Part shown: positions 1-10,721 of the stretch, piece by piece | Layout: every line of letters begins with the position of its first letter | How positions within the stretch are numbered: position 1 is the stretch's first letter | Source of the DNA: Bimastos eiseni | Lineage: Eukaryota > Annelida > Clitellata > Crassiclitellata > Lumbricidae | Direction of reading: 5' to 3' | Assembly (NCBI GenBank): GCA_959347315.1 | Contig: OY365815.1 | Coordinates: forward strand, 372,001 to 436,000 | Length of the DNA: 64,000 nucleotides | The notes under the pieces: generated by a model | Databases searched by the model: none | What the model was told of the DNA's origin: nothing | What the model saw: the letters and a program-made list of their open reading frames with translations, nothing else | Program-made: the position numbers and the translations under genes

Positions 1-41
1 CTGCATTAGAAATGGCTCTTTTCAGGCCAACAGTAATATAA
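1..41 (+). pseudogene. U0: last codons of a PLE endonuclease remnant, cut by the window edge
   Basis: The frame ends ALEMALFRPTVI and a TAA at 39-41, matching the end of the complete nuclease frames downstream. Only the tail is inside the window. Confidence 0.75.
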
Positions 42-356
42 TAGGTAGGCCATCTGTAAGTTATTACGCTTATTTGTTATATTGTGGATGTGTTCTAATA
101 GGCCTTCTATTCGTCCTCATCAAACTCAGCAGCATCGGAACTGCATCGTCGTCATCATCCTCCTCACCATCATCATCATCATCATCATCATCATCACCAC
201 CACCCCAACCATTACCGCCATGATCACATCCACCAGCACCATTATCATAAGCATCATCAGACCTCACCCGCCATCTGTGATTCTCCCATCAACGAACTGT
301 GCCCGTCCTCAACAATCACCTCGTGATTCGACACCTAACCCTGACCCTGACCCTAG
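42..356 (+). repeat. U1 head: spacer with (ATC)9 microsatellite and G4/telomere-like block
   Basis: This is non-coding spacer between the U0 nuclease stop and the U1 RT frame. An imperfect trinucleotide tract (about 144-205) has nine uninterrupted CAT repeats in its centre. The C-rich block at 339-360 has four CCC runs with loops of 3, 3 and 4 nt, giving a canonical G-quadruplex motif on the - strand. Long frames here (poly-Ile, poly-His or poly-Ser on +, poly-Asp on -) are readings of the microsatellite. Confidence 0.8.
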
Positions 357-1767
357 GCCCTGGCCAACAAACATCGATCATACATTAAGGACGCCTATGA
401 CTTCATAAACAGAATCAGAGACACTACAATAAAACCACACTATTTCTTAGTCACAGGTGATGTCACAGCATTATATACAGATATGAACGTAGATAGAACC
501 ATCACTACTGTAAAAGAATTCTTACGTAAAAATCCAAAAACTAACAGACTAGACGCTGAACTCTTAGAACTCCTCGAAATAGCAATGAAAACTGATGACT
601 TCTCCTTCTGCAACAAACTCTTTTCACAAATGTTTGGGACAGCTATGGGGAAAAAACTTTTGCACGTAACTTAGCAAACATGTACCTGGTAGAATTTGAC
701 CAAAAAGCAATGGAGGCCTTCCGCATTCACCCACTTGACTTCTTCCGGTTTCTTGACGATATCTCCTTCATATGGCCCGGTACTGTCGAGGAGCTAAAAC
801 AATATGAGGCATTTCTAAATTTTTTAATCCCTGACATTACAGTAACCTTAACATACAATGACACTGAAATTAACTTCCTTGACACAACGATTTCTAGATA
901 CACAGACCAGGACAGGACTACACTGCAGACGAGAGTTTATTTTAAACAGACAGACACGCACCAATTACTGCACAGCTCATCATTCCATCCCAAACACACA
1001 TTCACTGGCATTCTGAAATCCCAAATTTTAAGATTTAAGAGATTATCTTCATTTAATTTAGAACGGACTTCGATTACTCATGTAAGACACTATTTGACAG
1101 TCCGTTACACAGAGGATATATAGCAAACGACTACTAAAAGAAACTAAGACTAACACATGGACCAGACGTGAAAAGAGTCCTAAAACTAAGAACACCGATA
1201 ACAATCTCCTCCCTCCCAGTAGTCATTCCGTACAACCAACTATCTCTGCGCATATTTTATGAATGGAAGAAAATCCTCATGCAAGATAATAATACACTGC
1301 AGCATTACCGCATAATACCAGCCCATTCTAGAAATAGGAACCCAAAAGAATTACTAGATCCACGTAAAAATAAGCCTATAAAACCCACGAAAAATACTAA
1401 CATAGGTTCAAACAAATGTAACACACCTTCATGCACACAATCATGCCCATACATAACAGTCTCCAAAACATACTCAAGCACATACACACGCCGCAAGTAC
1501 ACCATAATCAAGCGACTAGGCTGCCAAGGCACTAACACAATCTACCTAATAACTTGTAGCGCCTGCAACGAACAATACATAGACCACACACAAAGCAAGG
1601 TAGTAGAAGGCCTATCAGAACACATCCACAATATAACGAATGAGCATAATAACCCACTAGCAAACCACTTCAACTCAAACAACCACTCACTAGAAAATGT
1701 TACAGTTATGCCAACAGTCACTGTTGCTGCGTTAGAAATGGCTCTTTTCAGGCCAACAGTAATATAA
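357..1767 (+). pseudogene. U1: PLE RT-EN remnant, broken into three frames
   Basis: Segment 1 opens after the TAG at 354-356 and runs through SYIKDAYDF, motif A (GDVTALYT) and the motif B region to TAG at 672-674. A frameshift in the A-rich stretch at 645-660 throws the frame before FARNLANMYL. Segment 2 (680-1123) holds FLDD motif C and the thumb, and ends at TATATAG caused by an extra TA. A TAA follows where other copies read TAC. Segment 3 (1168-1767, GTG start) holds the NPKELLDPRK linker, the Cys cluster and the GIY-YIG-like core. In the family this protein does target-primed reverse transcription; here it cannot be made as one chain. The N-terminal RT is missing. Nearest relatives in the window are U2, U7 and U24. 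Confidence 0.85.
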
Positions 1768-2082
1768 TAGGTAGGCCATCTGTAAGTTATTACGCTTATT
1801 TGTTATATTGTGGATGTGTTCTAATAGGCCTTCTATTCGTCGTCATCAAACTCAGCAGCATCGGAACTGCATCGTCGTCATCATCCTCCTCACCATCATC
1901 ATCATCATCATCATCATCATCACCACCACCCCAACCATTACCGCCATGATCACATCCACCAGCACCATTATCATAAGCATCATCAGACCTCACCCGCCAT
2001 CTGTGATTCTCCCATCAACGAACTGTGCCCGTCCTCAACAATCACCTCGTGATTCGACACCTAACCCTGACCCTGACCCTAG
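1768..2082 (+). repeat. U2 head: spacer with (ATC)9 and G4 block
   Basis: Same layout as the U1 head. It reads CGTCGTCATC where U1 reads CGTCCTCATC just before the trinucleotide tract. The four-run C-rich block is intact at 2065-2086. Confidence 0.8.
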
Positions 2083-3493
2083 GCCCTGGCCAACAAACAT
2101 CGATCATACATTAAGGACGCCTATGACTTCATAAACAGAATCAGAGACACTACAATAAAACCACACTATTTCTTAGTCACAGGTGATGTCACAGCATTAT
2201 ATACAGATATGAACGTAGATAGAACCATCACTACTGTAAAAGAATTCTTACGTAAAAATCCAAAAACTAACAGACTAGACGCTGAACTCTTAGAACTCCT
2301 CGAAATAGCAATGAAAACTGATGACTTCTCCTTCTGCAACAAACTCTTTTCACAAATGTTTGGGACAGCTATGGGGAAAAAACTTTTGCACGTAACTTAG
2401 CAAACATGTACCTGGTAGAATTTGACCAAAAAGCAATGGAGGCCTTCCGCATTCACCCACTTGACTTCTTCCGGTTTCTTGACGATATCTCCTTCATATG
2501 GCCCGGTACTGTCGAGGAGCTAAAACAATATGAGGCATTTCTAAATTTTTTAATCCCTGACATTACAGTAACCTTAACATACAATGACACTGAAATTAAC
2601 TTCCTTGACACAACGATTTCTAGATACACAGACCAGGACAGGACTACACTGCAGACGAGAGTTTATTTTAAACAGACAGACACGCACCAATTACTGCACA
2701 GCTCATCATTCCATCCCAAACACACATTCACTGGCATTCTGAAATCCCAAATTTTAAGATTTAAGAGATTATCTTCATTTAATTTAGAACGGACTTCGAT
2801 TACTCATGTAAGACACTATTTGACAGTCCGTTACACAGAGGATATATAGCAAACGACTACTAAAAGAAACTAAGACTAACACATGGACCAGACGTGAAAA
2901 GAGTCCTAAAACTAAGAACACCGATAACAATCTCCTCCCTCCCAGTAGTCATTCCGTACAACCAACTATCTCTGCGCATATTTTATGAATGGAAGAAAAT
3001 CCTCATGCAAGATAATAATACACTGCAGCATTACCGCATAATACCAGCCCATTCTAGAAATAGGAACCCAAAAGAATTACTAGATCCACGTAAAAATAAG
3101 CCTATAAAACCCACGAAAAATACTAACATAGGTTCAAACAAATGTAACACACCTTCATGCATACAATCATGCCCATACATAACAGTCTCCAAAACATACT
3201 CAAGCACATACACACGCCGCAAGTACACCATAATCAAGCGACTAGGCTGCCAAGGCACTAACACAATCTACCTAATAACTTGTAGCGCCTGCAACGAACA
3301 ATACATAGACCACACACAAAGCAAGGTAGTAGAAGGCCTATCAGAACACATCCACAATATAACGAATGAGCATAATAACCCACTAGCAAACCACTTCAAC
3401 TCAAACAACCACTCACTAGAAAATGTTACAGTTATGCCAACAGTCACTGTTGCTGCGTTAGAAATGGCTCTTTTCAGGCCAACAGTAATATAA
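2083..3493 (+). pseudogene. U2: PLE RT-EN remnant
   Basis: It is nearly identical to U1 over the whole unit at an offset of exactly 1726 bp. A notable difference is SCIQSC in place of SCTQSC in the Cys cluster. The frames are segment 1 to TAG 2398-2400, segment 2 at 2406-2849 and nuclease segment 2894-3493. All U1 lesions are shared, so the U1/U2 pair is a recent tandem duplication. Confidence 0.85.
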
Positions 3494-3619
3494 TAGGTAG
3501 GCCATCTGTAAGTTATTACGCTTATTTGTTATATTGTGGATGTGTTCTAATAGGCCTTCTATTCGTCGTCATCAAACTCAGCAGCATCGGAACTGCATCG
3601 TCGTCATCATCATCCTCAC

Positions 3620-3651
<32 letters not shown>

Positions 3652-3810
3652 CCACCACCCCAACATCACCGCCATGATCACATCCACCAGCACCATTATC
3701 ATAAGCATCGTCAGACCTCACCCGCCATCTGTGAATCTCCCATCAACGAACTGTGCCCGTCCTCAACAATAACCTCGTGATTCGACACCTAACCCTGACC
3801 CAGACCCTAG
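3494..3810 (+). repeat. U3 head: spacer with (ATC)10, G4 block interrupted
   Basis: There are ten uninterrupted trinucleotide repeats. The C-rich block reads CCCTGACCCAGACCC and then CTAGGCTCTGG, so the fourth C run is lost (CTC) and the canonical G4 pattern fails. Confidence 0.75.
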
Positions 3811-5214
3811 GCTCTGGCCAACAAACATCCATCATACATTAAGGACGCCTATGACTTCATAAACAGAATCAGAGACACTACAATAAAACCACACTATATC
3901 TTAGTCACAGGTGATGTCACAGCATTATATACAGATATGAACGTAGATAGCACCTTCACTTCTGTAAAAGAATTCTTCCGTAAAAATCCAAAAACTAACA
4001 GACTAGACGCTGAACTCTTAGAACTCCCGGAAATAGCAATGAAAACTGATGACTTCTCCTTCTGCAACAAACTCTTCCCACAAATGTTTGGGACAGCTAT
4101 GAGGGAAGAACCTTTGCACGTAACTTAGCAAACATGTACCTGGTAGAAGTTGACCAAAAAGCAATGGAGGCCTTCCACATTCACCCACTTGACTTCTTCC
4201 GGTTTCTTGACGATATCTCCTTCATATGGCCTGGTACTGTCGAGGAGCTAAAACAATATGAGGCATTTCTAAACTCTTTAATCCTTGACATTACAGTAAC
4301 CTTTACAAGCAATGACACTGAAATATTAACTTCTTTGACACAACGATTTCTAGATACACAGTCCAGGACAGGACTACACTGCAGACGAGAGTTTATTTCA
4401 AACAGACAGACACGCACCAATAACTGCACAGCTCATCATTCCATCCCAAACACACATTCACTGGCATTCTGAAATCCAAAATTTTAAGATTTAAGAGATT
4501 ATCTTCATTTAATTTAGAACGGACTTCGATTACTCATGTAAGACACTATTTGACAGTCCGTTACACAGAGGATATATAGCAAACGACTACTACGGGAAAC
4601 TAAGACTAACACATGGACCAGACGTGAAAAGAGTCCTAAAACTAAGAACACTGATAACAATCTCCACCCTCCCAGTAGTCATTCCGTACAACTCACTATC
4701 TATGCGCATATTTTATGAATGGAAGAAAATCCTCATGCAAGATAATAATACACTGCAGCATTACCGCATAATACCAGCCTACTCTAGAAATAGGAACCTA
4801 AGAGCTCCACGTAAAAATAAGCCTATAAAACACACGCAAAATACTAACATAGGTTCAAACAAATGTAACACACCTTCATGCACACAATCATGCCCATACG
4901 TATCAGTCTCCAAAACATACTCAAGCACATACACACGCCGCAAGTACACCATAATCAAGCGACTAGGCTGCCAAGGCACTAACACAATCTACCTAATAAC
5001 TTGTCGCGCCTGCAACGAACAATACATAGACCACACACAAAGCAAGGTAGTAGAAGGCCTATCAGAACACATCCACAATATAACGAATGAGCATAATAAC
5101 CCACTAGCAAACCACTTCAACTCAAACAACCACTCACTAGAAAATGTTACAGTTATGCCAACAGTCACTGTTGCTGCATTAGAAATGGCTCTTTTCAGGC
5201 CAACAGTAATATAA
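3811..5214 (+). pseudogene. U3: PLE RT-EN remnant with AT insertion in the thumb
   Basis: Segment 1 ends at the shared frameshift (TAG 4126-4128). Segment 2 (4134-4472) leaves frame after NDTEI because of an extra AT (GAAATATTAAC, about 4320-4330), which scrambles the thumb. The codon after GACTAC is TAC, not TAA. The nuclease segment (4624-5214) is 196 codons, three shorter than U1, because KELLAPRK is shortened to RAPRK. It also reads CRACNEQY. U3 is the sister of U8. Confidence 0.85.
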
Positions 5215-5529
5215 TAGATAGGCCTTCTATCGGTTATTACGCTTATTTGTGATATTGTGGATGTGTTCTAATAGGCCTTCTATTCGTCCTCATCAAACTC
5301 AGCAGCATCGGCACTGCATCGTCGTCATCATCCTCCTCACCATCATCATCATCATCATCATCATCATCACCACCACCCCAACCATTACCGCCATGATCAC
5401 ATCCACCAGCACCATTATCATTAGCATCATCAGACCTCACCCGCCATCTGTGATTCTCCCATCAACGAACTGTGCCCGTCCTCAACAATCACCTCGTGAT
5501 TCGACACCTAACCCTGACCCTGACCCTAG
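5215..5529 (+). repeat. U4 head: spacer with (ATC)9 and G4 block
   Basis: The start differs from U1-U3 (ATAGGCCTTCTATCGG, and TTTGTGATATTG for TTTGTTATATTG). U9 and U15 share this variant. The four-run C block is intact at 5512-5533. Confidence 0.75.
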
Positions 5530-6450
5530 GCCCTGGCCAACAAACATCGATCATACATTAAGGACGCCTATGACTTCATAAACAGAATCAGAGACACTAC
5601 AATAAAACCACACTATTTCTTAGTCACAGGTGATGTCACAGCATTATATACAGATATGAACGTAGATAGAACCATCACTACTGTAAAAGAATTCTTCCGT
5701 AAAAATCCAAAAACTAACAGACTAGACGCTGAACTCTTAGAACTCCTCGAAATAGCAATGAAAACTGATGACCTCTCCTTCTGCAACAAACTCTTCCCAC
5801 AAATGTTTGGGACAGCTATGGGGAAAAAACTTTTGCACGTAACTTAGCAAACATGTACCTGGTAGAATTTGACCAAAAAGCAATGGAGGCCTTCCGCATT
5901 CACCCACTTGACTTCTTCCGGTTTCTTGACCATATCTCCTTCATATGGCCCGGTACTGTCGAGGAGCTAAAACAATATGAGGCATTTCTAAATTCTTTAA
6001 TCCTTGACATTACAGTAACCTTAACATACAATGACACTGAAATTAACTTCCTTGACACAACGATTTCTAGATACACAGACCAGGACAGGACTACACTGCA
6101 GACGAGAGTTTATTTTAAACAGACAGACACGCACCAATTACTGCACAGCTCATCATTCCATCCCAAACACACATTCACTGGCATTCTGAAATCCCAAATT
6201 TTAAGATTTAAGAGATTATCTTCATTTAATTTAGAACGGACTTCGATTACTCATGTAAGACACTATTTGACAGTCCGTTACACAGAGGATATATAGCAAA
6301 CGACTACTAAGGGAAACTAAGACTAACACATGGACCAGACGTGAAAAGAGTCCTAAAACTAAGAACACCGATAACAATCTCCTCCCTCCCAGTAGTCATT
6401 CCGTACAACTCACTATCTATGCGCATATTTTATGAATGGAAGAAAATCCT
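5530..6450 (+). pseudogene. U4: PLE RT remnant truncated before the nuclease
   Basis: Segment 1 ends at TAG 5845-5847 and segment 2 is 5853-6296 (FLDHISFIW: the second Asp of the FLDD catalytic motif is His). After GAATGGAAGAAAATCC the unit stops and joins the C-rich block of the next copy at about 6450/6451. The Cys cluster, the whole nuclease and the next head are deleted, roughly 0.8 kb. Confidence 0.85.
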
Positions 6451-7070
6451 CTGACCGTGACCCTAGGCGCTGGCCAACAAACATCCATCATACATTAAGG
6501 ACGCCCATGACCTCATAAACAGAATCAGAGACACTACAATAAAACCACACTATTTCTTAGTCACAGGTGATGTCACAGCATTATATACAGATATGAACGT
6601 AGATAGCACCATCACTTCTGTAAAAGAATTCTTCCGTAAAAATCCAAAAACTAACAGACCAGACGCTGAACTCTTAGAACTCCTGGAAAGAGCTATGAAA
6701 ACTGATGACTTCTCCTTCTGCAACAAACTCTTCCCACAAATGTTTGGGACAGCTATGAGGGAAGAACCTTTTCACGTAACTTAGCAAACATGTACCTGGT
6801 AGAAGTTGACCAAAAAGCAATGGAGGCCTTCCACATTCACCCACTTGACTTCTTCCGGTTTCTTGACGATATCTCCTTCATATGGCCTGGTACTGTCGAG
6901 GAGCTAAAACAATATGAGGCCATTCTAAATTCTTTAATCCTTGACATTACAGTAACCTTAACATACAATGACACTGAAATTAACTTCCTTGACACAACGA
7001 TTTCTAGATACACAGACCAGGACAGGACTACGCTGCAGACGAGAGTTTATTTTAAACAGACAGACACGCA
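6451..7070 (+). pseudogene. U5: internal PLE RT fragment, truncated at both ends
   Basis: It starts inside a degenerate C-rich block (CTGACCGTGACCCTAGGCG), with no head. The RT frame opens at 6467, segment 1 ends at TAG 6782-6784, and segment 2 starts at 6790. After TDTH the frame runs directly into the ATC microsatellite of the next unit at 7070/7071, so a 145-codon frame (to 7227) ends in a His-rich tail. No nuclease remains. The same fragment recurs at 39431-40050. Confidence 0.85.
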
Positions 7071-7263
7071 TCTTCATCATCATCATCATCACCACCACCA
7101 CCACCCCAACCATTACCGCCATGATCACATCAGCCAGCACCATTGTCATAAGCATCATCAGACCTCACCCGCCATCTGTGATTCTCCCATCAACGAACTG
7201 TGTCCGTGCTCAACAAACACCTCGTGATTCGACAACTAACCCTGACCCAGACCCTGACCCTAG
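7071..7263 (+). repeat. U6 head, 5'-truncated: (ATC)5 and a five-run G4 block
   Basis: It begins within the trinucleotide tract, so the first ~120 bp of a normal head is absent. Only five pure repeats remain. The C-rich block has one extra repeat (CCCTGACCCAGACCCTGACCC, counted at 7240-7260, then TAGGCCC), giving five C runs. Confidence 0.75.
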
Positions 7264-8675
7264 GCCCTGGCCAACAAACATCCATAATACATTAAGGACA
7301 CCCATGACCTCATAAACAGAATCAGAGACACTACAATAAAACCACACTATTTCTTAGTCACAGGTGATGTCACAGCATTATATACAGATATGAACGTAGA
7401 TAGCACCATCACTTCTGTAAAAGAATTCTTCCGTAAAAATCCAAAAACTAACAGACCAGACGCTGAACTCTCAGAACTCCTCGAAATAGCAATGAAAACT
7501 GATGACTTCTCTTTCTGCAACAAACTCTTCCCACAAATGTTTGGGACAGCTATGAGGGAAGAACCTTTGCACGTAACTTAGCAAACATGTACCTGGTAGA
7601 ATTTGACCAAAAAGCAATGGAGGCCTTCCACATTCACCCACTTGACTTCTTCCGGTTTCTTGACGATATCTCCTTCATATGGCCTGGTACTGTCGAGGAG
7701 CTAAAACAATATGAGGCATTTCTAAACTCTTTAATCCTTGACATTACAGTAACCTTAACATACAATGACACTGAAATATTAACTTCCTCGACACAACGAT
7801 TTCTAAATACACAGACCAGGACAGGACTACACTGCAGACGAGAGTTTATTTTAAACAGACAGACACGCACCAATTACTGCACAGCTCATCATTCCATCGC
7901 AAACACACATTCACTGGCATTCTGAATTCCCAAATTTTAAGATTTAAGAGATTATCTTCATTTCATTTAGATCGGATTCGATTACTCATGTAAGACACTA
8001 TTTGACAGTCCGATACACAGAGGATATATAGCAAACGACTACTAAGGGAAACTAAGACTAACACATGGACCAGACGTGAAAAGAGTCCTAAAACTAAGAA
8101 CACCGATAACAATCTCCTCCCTCCCAGTAGTCATTCCGTACAACCAACTATCTATGCGCATATTTTATGACTGGAAGAAAATCCTCATGCAAGATAATAA
8201 TACACTGCAGCATTACCGCATAATACCAGCCCATTCTAGAAATAGGAACCCAAAAGAATTACTAGCTCCACGTAAAAATAAGCCTATAAAACCCACGAAA
8301 AATACTAACATAGGTTCAAACAAATGTAACACACCTTCATGCACACAATCATGCCCATACATAACAGTCTCCAAAACATACTCAAGCACATACACAAGCC
8401 GCATTTACACCATAATCAAGCGACTAGGCTGCCAAGGCACTAACACAATCTACCTAATAACTTGTAGCGCCTGCAACGAACAATACATAGACCACATACA
8501 AGGCAAGGTAGTAGAAGGCCTATCAGAACACATCCACAATATAACGAATGAGCATAATAACCCACTAGCAAACCACTTCAACTCAAACAACCACTCACTA
8601 GAAAATGTTACAGTTATGCCAACAGTCACTGTTGCTGCATTAGAAATGGCTCTTTTCAGGCCAACAGTAATATAA
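7264..8675 (+). pseudogene. U6: PLE RT-EN remnant with AT insertion
   Basis: Segment 1 ends at TAG 7579-7581. Segment 2 (7587-7925) goes out of frame at NDTEI by the extra AT, and ends LAF. A local change gives HFI/DRIR near 7960-7985. The nuclease segment is 8076-8675, full length at 199 codons, with TSRIYTI for TRRKYTI and QYIDHIQGKVVEG. U23 is its near-identical partner. Confidence 0.85.
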
Positions 8676-8801
8676 TAGGTAGGCCATCTGTAAGTTATTA
8701 CGCTTATTTGTTATATTGTGGATGTGTTCTAATAGGCCTTCTATTCGTCCTCATCAAACTCAGCAGCATCGGAACTGCATCGTCGTCATCATCCTCCTCA
8801 C

Positions 8802-8833
<32 letters not shown>

Positions 8834-8993
8834 CCACCACCCCAACCATTACCGCCATGATCACATCCACCAGCACCATTATCATAAGCATCATCAGACC
8901 TCACCCGCCATCTGTGATTCTCCCATCAACGAACTGTGCCCGTCCTCAACAATCACCTCGTGATTCGACACCTAACCCTGACCCTGACCCTAG
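8676..8993 (+). repeat. U7 head: (ATC)10 and G4 block
   Basis: Same head type as U1, with one more trinucleotide. The four-run C block is intact at 8976-8997. Confidence 0.8.
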
Positions 8994-10404
8994 GCCCTGG
9001 CCAACAAACATCGATCATACATTAAGGACGCCTATGACTTCATAAACAGAATCAGAGACACTACAATAAAACCACACTATTTCTTAGTCACAGGTGATGT
9101 CACAGCATTATATACAGATATGAACGTAGATAGAACCATCACTACTGTAAAAGAATTCTTACGTAAAAATCCAAAAACTAACAGACTAGACGCTGAACTC
9201 TTAGAACTCCTCGAAATAGCAATGAAAACTGATGACTTCTCCTTCTGCAACAAACTCTTTTCACAAATGTTTGGGACAGCTATGGGGAAAAAACTTTTGC
9301 ACGTAACTTAGCAAACATGTACCTGGTAGAATTTGACCAAAAAGCAATGGAGGCCTTCCGCATTCACCCACTTGACTTCTTCCGGTTTCTTGACGATATC
9401 TCCTTCATATGGCCCGGTACTGTCGAGGAGCTAAAACAATATGAGGCATTTCTAAATTCTTTAATCCCTGACATTACAGTAACCTTAACATACAATGACA
9501 CTGAAATTAACTTCCTTGACACAACGATTTCTAGATACACAGACCAGGACAGGACTACACTGCAGACGAGAGTTTATTTTAAACAGACAGACACGCACCA
9601 ATTACTGCACAGCTCATCATTCCATCCCAAACACACATTCACTGGCATTCTGAAATCCCAAATTTTAAGATTTAAGAGATTATCTTCATTTAATTTAGAA
9701 CGGACTTCGATTACTCATGTAAGACACTATTTGACAGTCCGTTACACAGAGGATATATAGCAAACGACTACTAAAAGAAACTAAGACTAACACATGGACC
9801 AGACGTGAAAAGAGTCCTAAAACTAAGAACACCGATAACAATCTCCTCCCTCCCAGTAGTCATTCCGTACAACCAACTATCTCTGCGCATATTTTATGAA
9901 TGGAAGAAAATCCTCATGCAAGATAATAATACACTGCAGCATTACCGCATAATACCAGCCCATTCTAGAAATAGGAACCCAAAAGAATTACTAGATCCAC
10001 GTAAAAATAAGCCTATAAAACCCACGAAAAATACTAACATAGGTTCAAACAAATGTAACACACCTTCATGCACACAATCATGCCCATACATAACAGTCTC
10101 CAAAACATACTCAAGCACATACACACGCCGCAAGTACACCATAATCAAGCGACTAGGCTGCCAAGGCACTAACACAATCTACCTAATAACTTGTAGCGCC
10201 TGCAACGAACAATACATAGACCACACACAAAGCAAGGTAGTAGAAGGCCTATCAGAACACATCCACAATATAACGAATGAGCATAATAACCCACTAGCAA
10301 ACCACTTCAACTCAAACAACCACTCACTAGAAAATGTTACAGTTATGCCAACAGTCACTGTTGCTGCGTTAGAAATGGCTCTTTTCAGGCCAACAGTAAT
10401 ATAA
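8994..10404 (+). pseudogene. U7: PLE RT-EN remnant
   Basis: It is nearly identical to U1, U2 and U24. Segment 1 ends at TAG 9309-9311, segment 2 is 9317-9760 and the nuclease 9805-10404 (LLDPRK, QSKVVEGLSEH). It reads LNSLIP where U1 reads LNFLIP. U7-U8 repeat U2-U3 at an offset of about 6911 bp. Confidence 0.85.
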
Positions 10405-10530
10405 TAGGTAGGCCATCTGTAAGTTATTACGCTTATTTGTTATATTGTGGATGTGTTCTAATAGGCCTTCTATTCGTCGTCATCAAACTCAGCAGCATCG
10501 GAACTGCATCGTCGTCATCATCATCCTCAC

Positions 10531-10562
<32 letters not shown>

Positions 10563-10721
10563 CCACCACCCCAACATCACCGCCATGATCACATCCACCA
10601 GCACCATTATCATAAGCATCGTCAGACCTCACCCGCCATCTGTGAATCTCCCATCAACGAACTGTGCCCGTCCTCAACAATAACCTCGTGATTCGACACC
10701 TAACCCTGACCCAGACCCTAG
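10405..10721 (+). repeat. U8 head: (ATC)10, G4 block interrupted
   Basis: It matches the U3 head, including CCAACATCACC for CCAACCATTACC and the CTAGGCTCTGG loss of the fourth C run. Confidence 0.75.

Larger units (their letters stand above)
1768..5400 (+). repeat. Segmental duplication C, copy 1 (U2, U3, head of U4)
   Basis: Matches 8676-12310 at an offset of 6911 bp, then 6909 bp after the CA deletion in U8. The right edge is within the U4/U9 heads. Confidence 0.75.
6300..10404 (+). repeat. Segmental duplication A, copy 1 (end of U4 to U7)
   Basis: About 4.1 kb matches 39280-43378 at an offset of 32980 bp, falling to 32974 after the U7/U24 ATC tract. Both deletion junctions are included. 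The left edge lies somewhere in the U4/U21 thumb; I could not fix it exactly. Confidence 0.8.

Noticed and set aside
70..408. Frames in each head coding poly-Ile, poly-His or poly-Ser (+) or a Gly/Asp-rich peptide (-)
   Set aside because: They are translations of the (ATC)n microsatellite and follow its length changes from unit to unit; no conserved start or domain.
471..482. TTATATACA before the ATG at 483 as a TATA box or promoter
   Set aside because: These bases are codons of the ALYT motif A in the continuous RT frame that opens at 357, so the match is explained by coding.
590..606. CTGATGA in the RT segment (AAAACTGATGACTTC) as a sense-strand hammerhead core
   Set aside because: It encodes KTDD in the RT frame, and no GAAA strand or pairing stem follows within a plausible distance.
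1123..1170. Introns or splice sites joining the three RT-EN segments
   Set aside because: Breaks are explained by 1-2 bp indels and point stops that vary between copies; the U26 frame reads through without any gap.
1305..1538. Conserved - strand frames opposite the nuclease (about 65-108 codons in many units)
   Set aside because: They are shadows of the + strand frame and contain no recognisable domain; their conservation follows from unit identity.
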